From Gnetum montanum (lineage: Eukaryota > Streptophyta > Gnetopsida > Gnetales > Gnetaceae), in contig MNCI01005422.1 of assembly GCA_015680685.1 (NCBI GenBank), positions 89,527-142,173 of the forward strand: a DNA stretch of 52,647 nt, written 5' to 3'. The notes below the pieces were generated by a model that saw only the letters and a list, made by a program, of their open reading frames with translations, was not told the origin of the DNA and searched no databases. Below, piece after piece: positions 1 to 10,303 of the stretch (positions within the stretch are counted from its first letter, which is position 1; every line of letters starts with the position of its first letter). The position numbers and the translations under genes are program-made.

Positions 1-3000
1 GATTAGGAATCCCCAGATATTCTAGACGTTTTCCAATAGGTAGACCATGGTGGAGAAGACACCAAAGGAACTGCTTAATTTTGGTGAGGGTCGAAAGTTT
101 CCAAATAAGTTGGAAGAGAGGGATCCAAAATGTTTCTGACTCTTGTTTATGCCAATACTTATTGCAACGTTGAATAACTTCAGATGGGTCATTCATGAGA
201 TGAAAGGAGACAGATGGCCGATAGGGCAAGAGTTTAACCCCATTAAGCCATTGAAGGCCATGAAAAAGGCTTTGCACTGTAACATCCAGATGCTAGTGGC
301 CATGGAGAAAAGAGTAAATCTGAACTAGGCAATGGTTCATTGCAGCCGACTCCCCATACAAAGTGTTAAACTCGACCCCTGAAATCCAACGACTAGCCAG
401 CCTAAGACAATTCAAGGAAATGACACCCTTTCGATACCATGAGGTAGCCACCTTAGCATTTGTGATAGCAAGGGGAGCGGGCGACAGAGGTAACCACCAC
501 GGACACACTTTAGAGAGGATAGTAGGGTTGATTTTAACATTAGTCCAGTCAATGTGAGTGTGTAGAATTTGCTAGGCCATCCAAATGCTTTTGAAAACAT
601 GAGATCTAGGAAGAATGATAGTGAGGGGGGAAAGGATCCAATTGACGAAATGGATGCCTTTCCAGAATGGCTTATTTTTAGGAAATGCTTGATGAAGCCT
701 TAATTGGAGGAGGGTCCCTATAATATTTGAGGCATCTAAATGTTGTACCAACCACTTAGCAACCAGGGTAATTCCTTGCTTATAGGAGTTCAAAAGGCCT
801 AAGCCACCCTTATTCTTGGGGAGAGTAACAATAGTCCAAGCGACACGATGAAAGCCTTTTTGAGAATCCTTGGAGGACCACATTAAGTCATGGAATAACC
901 GTTCTAGCTTTTGGTAGGTAGCTTGGGAGGGGGCCCAACACGAAGAGTAATACACATGGGTGGACGCGCATATGGACTTACAAACAAGGTATTTACCCGC
1001 AAGTGTGAGGGGTTTAGTTTTCCATTTGTCGAGTTTCTTTTGAATTCGATATATAACTTGCTCCCAAAGGATAGATGTTGAACCTCTAAAATGGAAAGGG
1101 ATTCCCAGAATCTTAACGATGTCTTGATCCTGAAGCCGCTTCCAATTATAGTTGGTCACATGTTTGTAATTGCCCTTAAAGCTATAAACAGAGGATTTAT
1201 TCCAATTAATTATGGATCCTGAGAGTGTGCAATATTGCTCCACCCTTGATAAGAGGCGGTGCAAATTGGTGGCTGTGTTTTGAACTAGAAAAAAGGAGTC
1301 ATTGGCGAAGTGCATATTGAGAAGCTATTGTTGAAAGAAGGAAAGGTTAACCCCAGTGAGAACTTTAGTTTGAATGTCTAGGTTAATTTGATGACAAAGA
1401 AAGTCTGATGCGATGATAAAGAGATAGGGGGCGAGAGGACAACCTTGGCGCACAGACCTATGTATTGGAAAGGGAGAGGTAATGCCGAAGGTAGTGGCAA
1501 TTCTTGCAGTAGCATCTGAGAATAAGCAGTTCACCATATGCAAGAACTTAGGTCCAAAACCAAGTTTGGTCATAGTCTGCAAGATAAAATCCCACTTAAT
1601 GTTGTCATAAGCCTTGGCATAATCAAGTTTCACTAGGAGAATATCTTGTCCATCATCCTCAGACCATTTGAGACCTTCCCATGCTGCGACCACATTGTCT
1701 AAAATATATCTACCAGGAACAAATCCTGTTTGCTGAGGGGATATGATCTGACCAAGAATTTTTTTCAACCGTAAGGCAAGGCACTTCGCCCAAATTTTAT
1801 ACACTACATTAAGAAGAGTTATGGGACGCCAATTGGAGATATCGGTTAGATCCCTAGACTTGGGGAGGAGATGAATTACCCCTTGATTTAGATTGGGCCC
1901 AAGGGAACCAGTTAAGAGAGCCTCGTTAATGACCTGCAAAAGATCCTTGCCCACCAAATCCCAATGATTTTGAAAAAATTCTACAGGAAACCCATCATAA
2001 CCAGGAGCCTTTCCTCGACTTAACTTGGAACAGACCTCCTGTAGCTCCGCCAAAGTGATATCAGCGTCAAGACTTTGTAGCATAGTGGGATTAATAAGGC
2101 AAGGATAATTAGGGGTGGCAACCTTGAATGAAGAGATGTCCATTGGGGTAGCTGCAAAAAGGGTTTCGTAGTGGTTCTTAAGAAAAGAGAGGATACTATT
2201 GTGGTCAGTAATGGTGGTACCATCACATAAGATTTTGTCGATAGCATGCAAAGGGGAAGCAGCATTAAGATATTTAAAAAATTCCTTACAATGTTCGTCT
2301 TGAATATTTAACCAAGTGAGCCCACTTTTAGTTAAGGCACTTTGTGCTCGGTACACTTCCCAATGTTAGAAGGCAACGCGTGCTCTAGCTAGCTCCTCGT
2401 GAACTAGAGTATTGAAGGGATCTTGAGCTAGTTTATTAGTGAGATGTTCAATAGTGAGGTGAATTTTGTTGTATTCATGTTTGGCTTGAGCAGCCATGGT
2501 CTTACCATATGAACGAGCAAAGTTTCGCACTCGACATGAAGCACGATGCCACCAATTAATCCAACCCACCTGATTTAGGGGCCTAGGTTCAGCATTCCAA
2601 AGGTTGGATAGAAGAAGTTGGGCAGTTGGGGAAGAAAAATAGTTGTTGTGTAGTCTGAAAAGATGAAATTTTTGTCGGTCAGGGCTACCATGAATCTTGA
2701 TAGATATGGAGATAGGAAGATGGTCGGATAAGGTGGCATGATGATGAACTGTAGTGGCAGAGAAAGCTTGCCAAAAGGAAAGGGTGGAGAAATAGAACCT
2801 ATCTAACCTGCTGTAGATGCGAGCCTGCCCAAGACAGAGATTGCTCCAAGTAAATCTATGAAGGGGAATGCACGTGGAGTTGTTTGCCCCATCTGAGAGG
2901 TAAAATCTTTTCTTAAATGCGGACTAGGCCTAGTACTCGAGAGTGGGCAATTGAAGAAACGTCCCTCCGAGCTTATCTTGAGGAAATTCTACCATATTAA

Positions 3001-3424
3001 AATCTCCTCCAAATATCCAAGGCATTGGGGGAAGAGAAGTTGCAAGTTCATGCCAAAGGAGAGCCTGTTCTGTGGAGTCATTTGGGGCATATATCGAGCA
3101 AATGCCAAAAGGGCCATGCCGGGATGAGAAGGTGGCCCAGGAAACTCTATGCCCAGAATCAGAACCACTTTGAAGGATTTTAGTTTTCCAGTAGGGTGAG
3201 AGGAGAATGGCCGCACCTCCTTTCCCACTTGCATGGGATGTCGCTAGGAGTGAGGAGTGAGGAAGAAACCAGTGGGCGGAATAGGATAAAAGGTCGGCTG
3301 AGATCTTAATTTCTTGAAGGAGGATGAAATCAAAAGCCAAATTTAGACTAGATATAAAGTTGCCTGCTCGCTTCCGTCAAAGCCTATCAGTAAGGCCTTG
3401 AACGTTCCAAGAAAGGAGATTCAT
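1..3424 (-). pseudogene. LINE ORF2: endonuclease-reverse transcriptase, interrupted by stops
   Basis: The protein would nick target DNA and copy the LINE RNA into the nick. Translation from the ATG at 3422-3424 begins with the nuclease motif SWNVQGL, then LLQEIKI (catalytic Glu), IYAPN, GGDFNMV and, near 2730, LSDHLPIS (catalytic Asp-His). The reverse transcriptase follows, with APGYDGFPVEFF, FVPGRYILDN, LDYAKAYDN and RQGCPLAPYLF. The active-site box reads FAND at about 1308 where the family has FADD, so one catalytic Asp is lost. A zf-RVT-like region reaches the window start. One frame holds throughout this ORF. It is broken by stops at 3377-3379, 2930-2932, about 2924-2926, 2366-2368, 1325-1327, 572-574 and 293-295. 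I saw no frameshift. Confidence 0.9.
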
Positions 3425-4517
3425 GGGGAAACAAGGGGTAGTTTGGATGAGAGGTCAACGAAAGGTTTGGGAGTCGAAGTATCAGTTTCCTTTGTTCCTG
3501 ACAGGAGGGCAAAGGAGTTGTTGATGGGGACAAGGGCCATGGAAGTGTCTAGTGAAGAGGAGTTGGAGGGAGAAGTAGAACGAAGGGAAGCTTTGACTCG
3601 TTTCCTTCCACTGGCCACCACGAACTCATCTTCCGAGAATGAGTTCTTGACAACGTTTGAAGGGATGACCTGGGTGGAGGTGTGAGGACCTGACTGTTGT
3701 TTCTGTAGCTTGGAGAGGCTAGACTGAGAGGAGGATTTAGGAGTTGTTGGGGGAGGAGATCCGAATTTAAAGGATACTGAGGGTGGGCCTACTGGTGGTG
3801 TGACTGGGGAACGAGTCTTCTGAGATGCTACAGGTTGTTTCTTCCTGGCTAGGATAGGACACGCCGAGATATGATGCTCGGCCCTGTGACAATAGCTACA
3901 CGAGTTTGGAAGGTAAAAATAGTCCACTTTTTGGGTGAAGAGTTTTCCACCAGTAGTGAGGGTTAATGAGGTTCTCCGAAGGGCTATATCCAGTTCAATA
4001 CAATAACGGCCAATTTGAGTTCCATTTATCGCCGTACAATGATCGGAAATAATAGGGCCCAGATGCTTACAATGTCCCTCTCAACAGATGAGAAAATGAG
4101 TGGAAGATTGAGCAGTTCCACATAACAAGGAATTATATTAAAAGTCGGGTCATTGACATTAAAGTCAAAACTCCAGGTGCGTGCGATTAGGGTTGCGTTT
4201 CTTGTTGGAAAATTTTTTTGAGAGAGAGCCTTTTCGACCTGGAAGCATCAGATAATTCTACCAAAATGAAATGACGAGCGTAGTAACGAGCATGAGAAAC
4301 CTGAATGCCATGGGGCTGAAGAAGGCTATGGACTTGAGTGTTTAAACTTGGGGACCTTGGTAAAAACTCCATAATTTGAAAAAATAGAAAACGAGATGTG
4401 AAATCTTTAGAATCTGCTTCAAAAATATCATCTGGTAAAAGAAAATCAAAGAAAATCAATTTGAGGTGAGGTAGATGAACTTCCCTAAGGAAATGCAGAA
4501 GCTGATGAATCCATCAT
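3421..4517 (-). pseudogene. LINE ORF1: DUF4283-like RNA-binding protein with CCHC zinc knuckle
   Basis: ORF1 proteins of plant L1 elements bind the element RNA. The likely start is the double ATG at 4512-4517 (MMDSSASAFP, then an in-frame stop). The 4459-4187 part reads into a DUF4283-like block: RTWSFDFNVND, then PCYVELLNLPLIF, resembling the PW.PNF...W..LP.LP pattern of that family. The last 650 bases stay open in one frame and contain the knuckle CSYCHRAEHHISAC (CX2CX4HX4C) near 3900, followed by a Ser/Pro/Lys-rich tail. The frame changes at least three times, near 4460, 4190 and 4080, so the gene is broken. Its TGA stop overlaps the ORF2 ATG as ATGA. Confidence 0.8.
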
Positions 4518-4870
4518 TGTGACTTGCCCATGCCTGGGCCATGCGCTTTCCTGACACCAATCTGCAACCTTGACTGCAGGAAAACCCTCACCACTAGTGT
4601 GCGTGTCCACCCACCGCGGGCAAGGTCTGGGATAGCGTTGCAGAAAGAAAAAAACGGCCAAGAAAAACAGAAATCGCGACAAGGGTTGGCCGGTAACATC
4701 AAAGCTGCCCTGCCCCCACCAAACACTAGGCGAGCGATGGACGATGGCGGCACCACAGGAGGCGGAGCGCAGGAGGGCTCAGCAACCCAGCGGCGCCCAA
4801 CGGAAGAAAAGAGCGCCAATGGTTATTTTCCTGTTCAAACACCTTTATCCAAGATTGAGCTACACGTGGC
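4518..4870 (-). other. GC-rich LINE 5' leader
   Basis: This stretch is much richer in G and C than the rest of the window and lies directly upstream of ORF1 on the minus strand. Open frames exist on both strands, but their composition (Pro/Arg/Ala runs) looks like a by-product of GC content. I read it as the 5' UTR and internal promoter region of the LINE. The 5' edge is not sharp; 4870-4930 could be LINE or host flank. Confidence 0.55.
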
Positions 4871-4930
4871 ATGATTTTGTCAAATTTGGTCCTCAGAAAA
4901 CTAAGATTTTACGTGCTCATTCGATGCAAA

Positions 4931-5369
4931 TGCAATAACACCCTGTCATTTTGCACTCTGCACTAGTTTCAACAGAGCCTACCATTTAAGAATTTTCAGC
5001 GGCCCCTATATCTCACAAGAGATATTTTCATTTTCATACGGAATGCAAAATGGCTGATCCTGTGTGTTGCTCTGAACATTGTTACTTTGCAATATATAAT
5101 ATATAATAATTAATTTATTTAGTGGTAAGATGCTTGATTTGATTATTTGATTTGAAAGCTTGAATCATGTTGAATTTTACTGGACAATGATTAATTGCAA
5201 AGTCTTAATTAAATTGTATATTTGAATGTATCAATCTTAATATCGATTATTTTATTTCGGATCCCAACACCCTCGACAATATAAAGCCAACGTATGAACC
5301 TTTACCAATAAAAACACCTTTACCAAAAAAAACCACCTTGATTGCTTGATTCTTTGCTTAAGTTTTAGA
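4931..5369 (+). promoter_or_regulatory. AKR1 upstream region with TATA box
   Basis: TATAAA lies at 5280-5285, 85 bases before the AKR1 ATG, a normal plant spacing. The whole region is paralogous to 44472-44936 upstream of AKR3. There the matching hexamer at 44865-44870 reads TGTAAA. Part of the region, about 5117-5275, resembles dispersed sequences near 10870 and 15563 (a TAGTGGTAAGA-like box and a CCAACACCCTC end), so an old SINE may sit directly upstream of the TATA box. Confidence 0.6.
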
Positions 5370-7671
5370 ATGGCGATACCCAGTGCAGTGCTCAACAATG
5401 GGCAGAAAATCCCTCTTATGGGACTTGGTTCAGGAATCCTGGACGTATCAGAGCAATCTACTCTGGAATTTGCTGTTGAAGCTGCTCTGCAGGTTCTTGT
5501 TTACATTTGAATTCTTTTTTAGGTTCAGCTTCTGAGTATCACTTTATTGAAACGGAAATTGCAATTTCATTATGTTTCTAAACCGTTTAGATCTATTTGA
5601 CATTGGAAATATACCTGCTATGAATTTTAGAAAGAAATTCAAATATCCCTGCTAAATTGACCAATTTTATAACTTTATTGTGTGTAACAATGTGTTCAGG
5701 CAGGATACAGGCATTTTGATACTGCAGCACTTTACAGGTCCGAAAAAGGTATCGGTAATGCCCTTCAAAAGGCATTTACTGCTGGAATTGTAAGCAGAAA
5801 CGATGTATTCGTTACTTCCAAGCTCTGGTGCAGTGATATGCACCCTGATTATGTTCTGCCTGCTCTCAAAAAATCATTGCAGTAAGTTTTTCTTCAGCAA
5901 TTGTTGATTTTTAGGGTTTCCCTGATATGTTCAGAATTTCTTGGAATGTTCAATGTCAGCAAGTTTTGATAACTTCTAAGTTTACTTGAAAAATAAAGGA
6001 TCATCATATAAAGTTTCACGCTTGTTTTTTCAAGTTTTGAAGTTGTGTATGAACCTGAGAGCAGCCACTTGAAAAGAAATTACGCTTTTGTTTATATGGA
6101 CTTTCCCAATAACCTGTTTGACAGGACAAGCATTGAGGATGAGCCTTTATCTAGGGTAAGTGTGAAAAAAAAAAAAGGTTCATTTTGAGTATTAGATTAA
6201 TTCATCAAAATTTTTTAAAGCAGGGAACTGCAATTAGAATACCTGGATCTCTATCTCTTCCACTGGCCAGTTCGCCTAACCCATGGGCGAGACATTCAGG
6301 ACATGAAACAGGAGGACATTCTGCCTGTGGATTTGCAAGCATGCTGGAAATCCATGGAGAAATGCGTGGAAGCTGGACTGGTAAAATCCATTGGTGTCAG
6401 TAATTTCTCACCCAAAAAAATTGAATTGCTGCTTTCCACTGCTACGATCCCTCCGGCTGTTAATCAGGTAGGAATTCACAATCAGATCTTGGGTATTTGG
6501 TTCTTAATGCAAATTATCAGATTGCTATTTTGTATTCTTTCCCGTTCTTCCTTTCTGACAATTATTTGATCCTGATTTCCTGTTTCTGTGATGAAAATAA
6601 AACTAAAAACTGCCAACACAGGTAGAATTCCATCCGATGTGGCAGCAGAAAAAACTTAGAGAATACTGCAAAAGTAAAGGAATACACATAACAGCTTACT
6701 CGCCTATGGGGGCTCCATACATCGACAAACTTGGGCTTCTTAATCATCCATTGTTAGTGTCAATTGCTTCCAAGCATGGCAAAAACTCTGCTCAGGTATA
6801 GTTAAAATTTCTTGTTATTCTATATTTGGAGAATTCCTTGTTTGGGTCAGTTTTTGTTTAAACAGTACCCTTGTTCCTTGTCTAGTGGAGGGTTACGTTT
6901 ACAGAAATTTGTTACATTCTCTTGGCCAAACAAAGATATATACTACTCCTTTGCTCAATGGAATTTGCTAATTTTTTTTATAGCAATTTCATGAAGTGTA
7001 AAGCAAGTTTGCTTAAATCTGAATTAATTTTGGTTTTACTTAACATACAACCCAAATTTGTTTGTTGATCTAATCAATTTTACTCAAGTTTAAATCATAA
7101 ATTTATGAAACATTGCAAAAGCAAAGATGCATGCTACAATGAATTACTTTGCTTCTGTAACATTTTATTGGTGTTTTTAACATTAAGTGAAATTCATAGA
7201 ACAGCAAAAATCTATTTTAACCAAAAATAAAATTAACTATGAGCAAGATTAAATTGAAGTAAGGTAAAATAGCTTTGAACTTAAGCAAAATTGCTATAAC
7301 CACTAGCAAATTCAATGGACCAAAAGAAATCATTCTACATCTTGAATTTAACCCAAATATGCCTAATTTTGTGCATTCACTTTGAGTGATGGCTTTGCAT
7401 GGGTGAGATTTGTAATTTGAGGATTTTGCAGGTTGCTTTGCGTTGGGCAATAGAGGAGGGAGTTAGCATGGTACCCAGGAGCTACAAGCCACACAGGATC
7501 AAAGAAAACATTCAAATCTTTGATTTCAGTCTCGATGAAGATGATAAACTAAAACTTGCAAGTCTTGAGCAGCGCAAGATATACCCAATGGAACTGTTCG
7601 TGAATCCAAAGGATGGTCCATATCATAGCCTGTATGAGCTCTGGGACGATGACGCATTTCTGCAGAACTGA
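5370..7671 (+). CDS. Aldo-keto reductase (AKR4-like), intact five-exon gene (AKR1)
   Basis: A cytosolic NADPH-dependent carbonyl reductase by family; the substrate cannot be told from sequence. Exons are 5370-5492, 5700-5881, 6224-6467, 6622-6795 and 7432-7671. All introns have GT...AG ends. The exons join to 321 codons including the stop, 320 residues, the usual AKR length. The catalytic tetrad is complete: Asp48 and Tyr53 in HFDTAALYRSEKG, Lys82 in VTSKLW, His115 in LYLFHWPV. Cofactor motifs SIGVSNFSPKK, VNQVEFHP and VPRSYKPHRIKEN are present. Arg257 stands where most relatives, and AKR3, have Lys in VPKS; this residue contacts the NADPH 2'-phosphate in known AKRs. The C-terminal LYELWDDD resembles the chalcone reductase, codeinone reductase and deoxymugineate synthase branch. 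It is the only AKR copy here without a disabling change. Confidence 0.93.
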
Positions 7672-7731
7672 ACCTTCTCGTAAAATATGGTAGATAAAAA
7701 GAGCTGTGCTTACAGAACTTTGCAGTTATAA

Positions 7732-8345
7732 GATGGGTATTCATGTTGTTGTTGTAATATTGGTATTTTCATATATATTCCCTGGAAAGTTACCCTTATT
7801 TTTTTGTCATGGATAAATTTGGAATTGCAGTAATATTAATAAGATGGGTATTCATGTTGTTCTTGTAACATTGGTAATTTCATATATATTTTGGAAGGTT
7901 ACCCTTATTTTTTGTCATGGACAAATTTAGAATTGCTGTAATAAATTTGAAGAGAGAAAAGATAAATAAGATGGGTATTCATGGTGTTCTTGCAACATTG
8001 GTATTTTCATATATACTCGGGAAGGTTAAATAAGATGGGTATTCATGGTGTTCTTGCAACATTGGTATTTTCATATATACTCGGGAAGGTTAACCTTCTT
8101 CTTTGTCATGGACAAATTTGGAATTGTAGTGTCCAGTAATAAATTTGAAAAGATAAAAGATAAATAAGATGGGTATTCATGCTGTTCTTGTAACATTGAT
8201 AATTTCAGATATATTCCGGAAGGTTACCCTTATTTTTTCTCATGGACAAATTTGGAATTGTTGAGGAGATAAAAGATAAATAAGATGGGTATTAATGGAG
8301 TTCTTAAGATGGGTATTAATGGAGTTCTTGTTGTAACATTGGTAT
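7732..8345 (+). repeat. Tandem repeats downstream of AKR1
   Basis: Units begin with AAGATGGGTATTCATG at about 7733, 7842, 7968, 8032, 8166, 8282 and 8306. Full units are about 110-130 bases and short ones 24-64. Full units carry TTGTAACATTGGTA, a TCATGGACAAATTTGGAATTG block and often AATAAA. The region lies just after the stop codon, so it probably supplies the 3' UTR and poly(A) signals of AKR1. Confidence 0.85.
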
Positions 8346-8771
8346 CCTAACTATCTAGACGATAACGGAGGGTTGAAGAAGTCTTCTAACCCTTATCTCC
8401 AATCAGCCACTGAAGCTACATATATTTTTGTTTTCCTTTTTCCAATGCCTTTGAATGAAAATCATAGAAGTTTTAACCTGTGGGTTTCACTTATTATTCG
8501 ATGAAATAACAATGTTTTGAGACGGGATACATGCATTTTGTCATGGTAAATAAATAATTATTGCCATAACCTAGGGATAAGAGATGAAGTTTTTTAGGGC
8601 ACTATTATTTGTAAGAGTCCAACTACTTTGTAACCAGGACTTGGTCTTTGAAAAATCAATTTTTAATAAATCAACTTAATAAGTTTTAATTTGAAAAATG
8701 TTAAAAATTGTTTCAATCAAATAATAAATATAGAAATAAACTAATGACAAAGGAATAGTGGTAATAGTATT
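8346..8771. other. AKR1 downstream flank with edge of a lost AKR exon
   Basis: No gene. The region is paralogous to unit B: 8375-8541 matches 47920-48120. At about 8541 the match jumps to 48827, so some 700 bases present in unit B are missing here. The bases up to 8541 end in GGGATACATGCATTTTG, the start of the AKR exon 2 relic that is longer in unit B. GTAATAGTATT at 8761-8771 is the left target duplication of the LINE insertion. Confidence 0.7.
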
Positions 8772-8773
8772 TT

Positions 8774-8850
8774 GCGGGGGGTGGTAGGTGGGGGTGGGGG
8801 TGGGGTGGGTGGCCGTGGGGAGGAGGAGGGAGAGGGTGGGGGTGTCCGAC
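8774..8850. repeat. G-rich simple sequence (C-rich LINE tail)
   Basis: Runs of three to six G separated by one to three bases, for example GTGGGGGTGGGGTGGG. On the minus strand this is the C-rich tail of the LINE, lying between its AATAAA-containing 3' end and the target duplication, where a poly(A) tract would be expected. The plus strand fits the pattern for G-quadruplex formation. Confidence 0.8.
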
Positions 8851-8857
8851 CCCGAAA

Positions 8858-9455
8858 AGAAGTTTTATTGAAATTAAAGGTGCATTAATTACAACAACTT
8901 GAATAAGTCACAGGCTTAAGGGAAAGGGAAAACTGAGAGCATTTTGAATGACACACAGGAAATGCCTTAAAAAGAGTATTAAAGGAGGAAGTTTTATTGA
9001 AATTAAAGGTGCATCAATTACAACAACTTGAATAAGTCACAGGCTTAAGGGAAAGGGAAAACTGAGAGCATTGTGAATGACACGCAGGAAATGCCTTAGA
9101 AAGAGTATTAAAAACCCAAGTTGGGGCACAACCAAATGACCGCACTGGCTTGTTACAAAATAGAATGACATAGAATTAGATGAGACAAAGAGCTCTCAAT
9201 TAAGNTGCAGGAAATGCCTTAGAAAGAGTATTAAAGGAGGAAGTTTTATTGAAATTAAAGGTGCATCAATTACAACAACTTGAATAAGTCACAGGCTTAA
9301 GGGAAAGGGAAAACTGAGAGCATTGTGAATGACACGCAGGAAATGCCTTAGAAAGAGTATTAAAAACCCAAGTTGGGGCACAACCAAATGACCGCACTGG
9401 CTTGTTACAAAATAGAATGACATAGAATTAGATGAGACAAAGAGCTCTCAATTAA
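8858..9455 (-). repeat. Repeated LINE 3' UTR end
   Basis: The block beginning GAAGTTTTATTGAAATTAAA occurs at 8858, 8992 and 9241. The first and second copies differ at several bases, so they look like a true tandem duplication of about 133 bases. The third, with the 95 bases after it, is nearly identical to the second and lies just beyond the N at 9205, so it is probably an unmerged contig overlap. In element orientation each copy ends in AATAAAACTTC. Confidence 0.75.
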
Positions 9456-9525
9456 GGATAGAGAGAGTTCCAATGGTGACTCCACATAATGAAAAGGGAA
9501 AGCTTCCTTGCAGAGATTACAGATG

Positions 9526-10288
9526 CTAAGTGTAATTGGAACACATAGGTCTTTTCCATAGCTGCAAGAGATGAACCAATTGATGATTGTCCAGATTGAA
9601 CTTGGATGCTTGAGATGTGAGTTGAAAATGGGTGACGCGAAAGATTTGCAACATCTCCAACCTGGTAAGCAAACATTTATCAGAATAATTTGTCTTATGA
9701 AATAGAACATTGCATCTTCGCTTCCAAATATAATATAAAATAGTAGGCCTAATAACTTTCCATAGAAAATTAAGATTAGCAGAAGTAATGTTCAAGAATC
9801 CGAATATGGCATCCTCTTGAGATAGCTTGTATGATGGAAAAGCTTTGGAAGCAAAAGGACATTGCCAAAATACATGGACAAAGTCATCTTGTCCACCACA
9901 TAGAGGGCAATTGGGATTGGGAATCCCCAGATATTCTAGACGTTTTCCAATAGGTAGACCATGGTGGAGGAGACACCAAAGGAACTGCTTAATTTTGGGG
10001 AGGGTCGAAAGTTTTCAAATATGTTGGAAGAGAGGGATCCAAAATGTTTCTGACTCTTGTTTGTGCCAATACTTATTGCAACGTTGAATGACTTCAGATG
10101 GGTCATGCATGAGATGAAAGGGGATAGATGGCCGGTAGGGCAAGAGTTTAACCCCATTAAGCCATTGAAGGCCATGAAAAAGGCTTTGCACTGTAAGTGA
10201 CTGTGGAGAAAAGAGTAAATCTGAACTAGGCAATGGTTCATTGCAGCGGACTCCCCATACAAAGTGTTAAACTCAACCCCCAAATCCA
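9526..10288 (-). pseudogene. LINE ORF2 C-terminal fragment with zf-RVT domain
   Basis: This is the end of ORF2 that the first LINE copy loses at the window edge. It reads FWIPLF, then the zinc-binding segment CPLCGGQDDFVHVFWQCPFA near 9905-9850, then LWKVIRPTILYYIWKRRCN, the usual end of plant L1 ORF2. A 13-base deletion near 10197, relative to the first copy, shifts the frame. As a 5'-truncated fragment it cannot act. Confidence 0.8.
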
Positions 10289-10303
10289 AAGAGTAATAGT
10301 ATT

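Larger units (their letters stand above)
1..4870 (-). mobile_element. L1-type LINE retrotransposon, 3' end outside window
   Basis: A non-LTR retrotransposon read on the minus strand. From high to low coordinate it holds a GC-rich leader, ORF1 with a DUF4283-like region and a zinc knuckle, and ORF2 with an endonuclease, reverse transcriptase and the start of a zf-RVT region. The copy runs off the window start, so its 3' UTR and tail are not seen. Its 5' boundary is inferred: homology between the flanking AKR1 upstream region and the paralogous AKR3 region begins at about 4931, so the LINE ends at or before that base. The last 395 bases match 9915-10288, a second copy of the same family, at roughly 95% by eye. 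All ORFs carry stops or frameshifts, so this copy is dead. Confidence 0.9.
8772..10292 (-). mobile_element. 5'-truncated LINE insertion with 11-bp target duplication
   Basis: Same LINE family as 1-4870, minus strand. GTAATAGTATT flanks it at 8761-8771 and 10293-10303. The unit B sequence at 49070-49080 has one uninterrupted version of this site. The element is cut at its 5' end (about 10288) inside ORF2, the usual result of incomplete reverse transcription. It keeps the end of ORF2 and the 3' UTR. On the plus strand it begins with a G-rich block, which is the tail of the element, followed by two tandem versions of the 3' UTR end. A single N at 9205 marks an assembly join that inflates the length by about 248 bases. 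Confidence 0.9.

Noticed and set aside
4524-4938. Plus-strand open frames of 116 and 64 codons
   Set aside because: They lie in the GC-rich LINE leader, have a biased composition and no family features.
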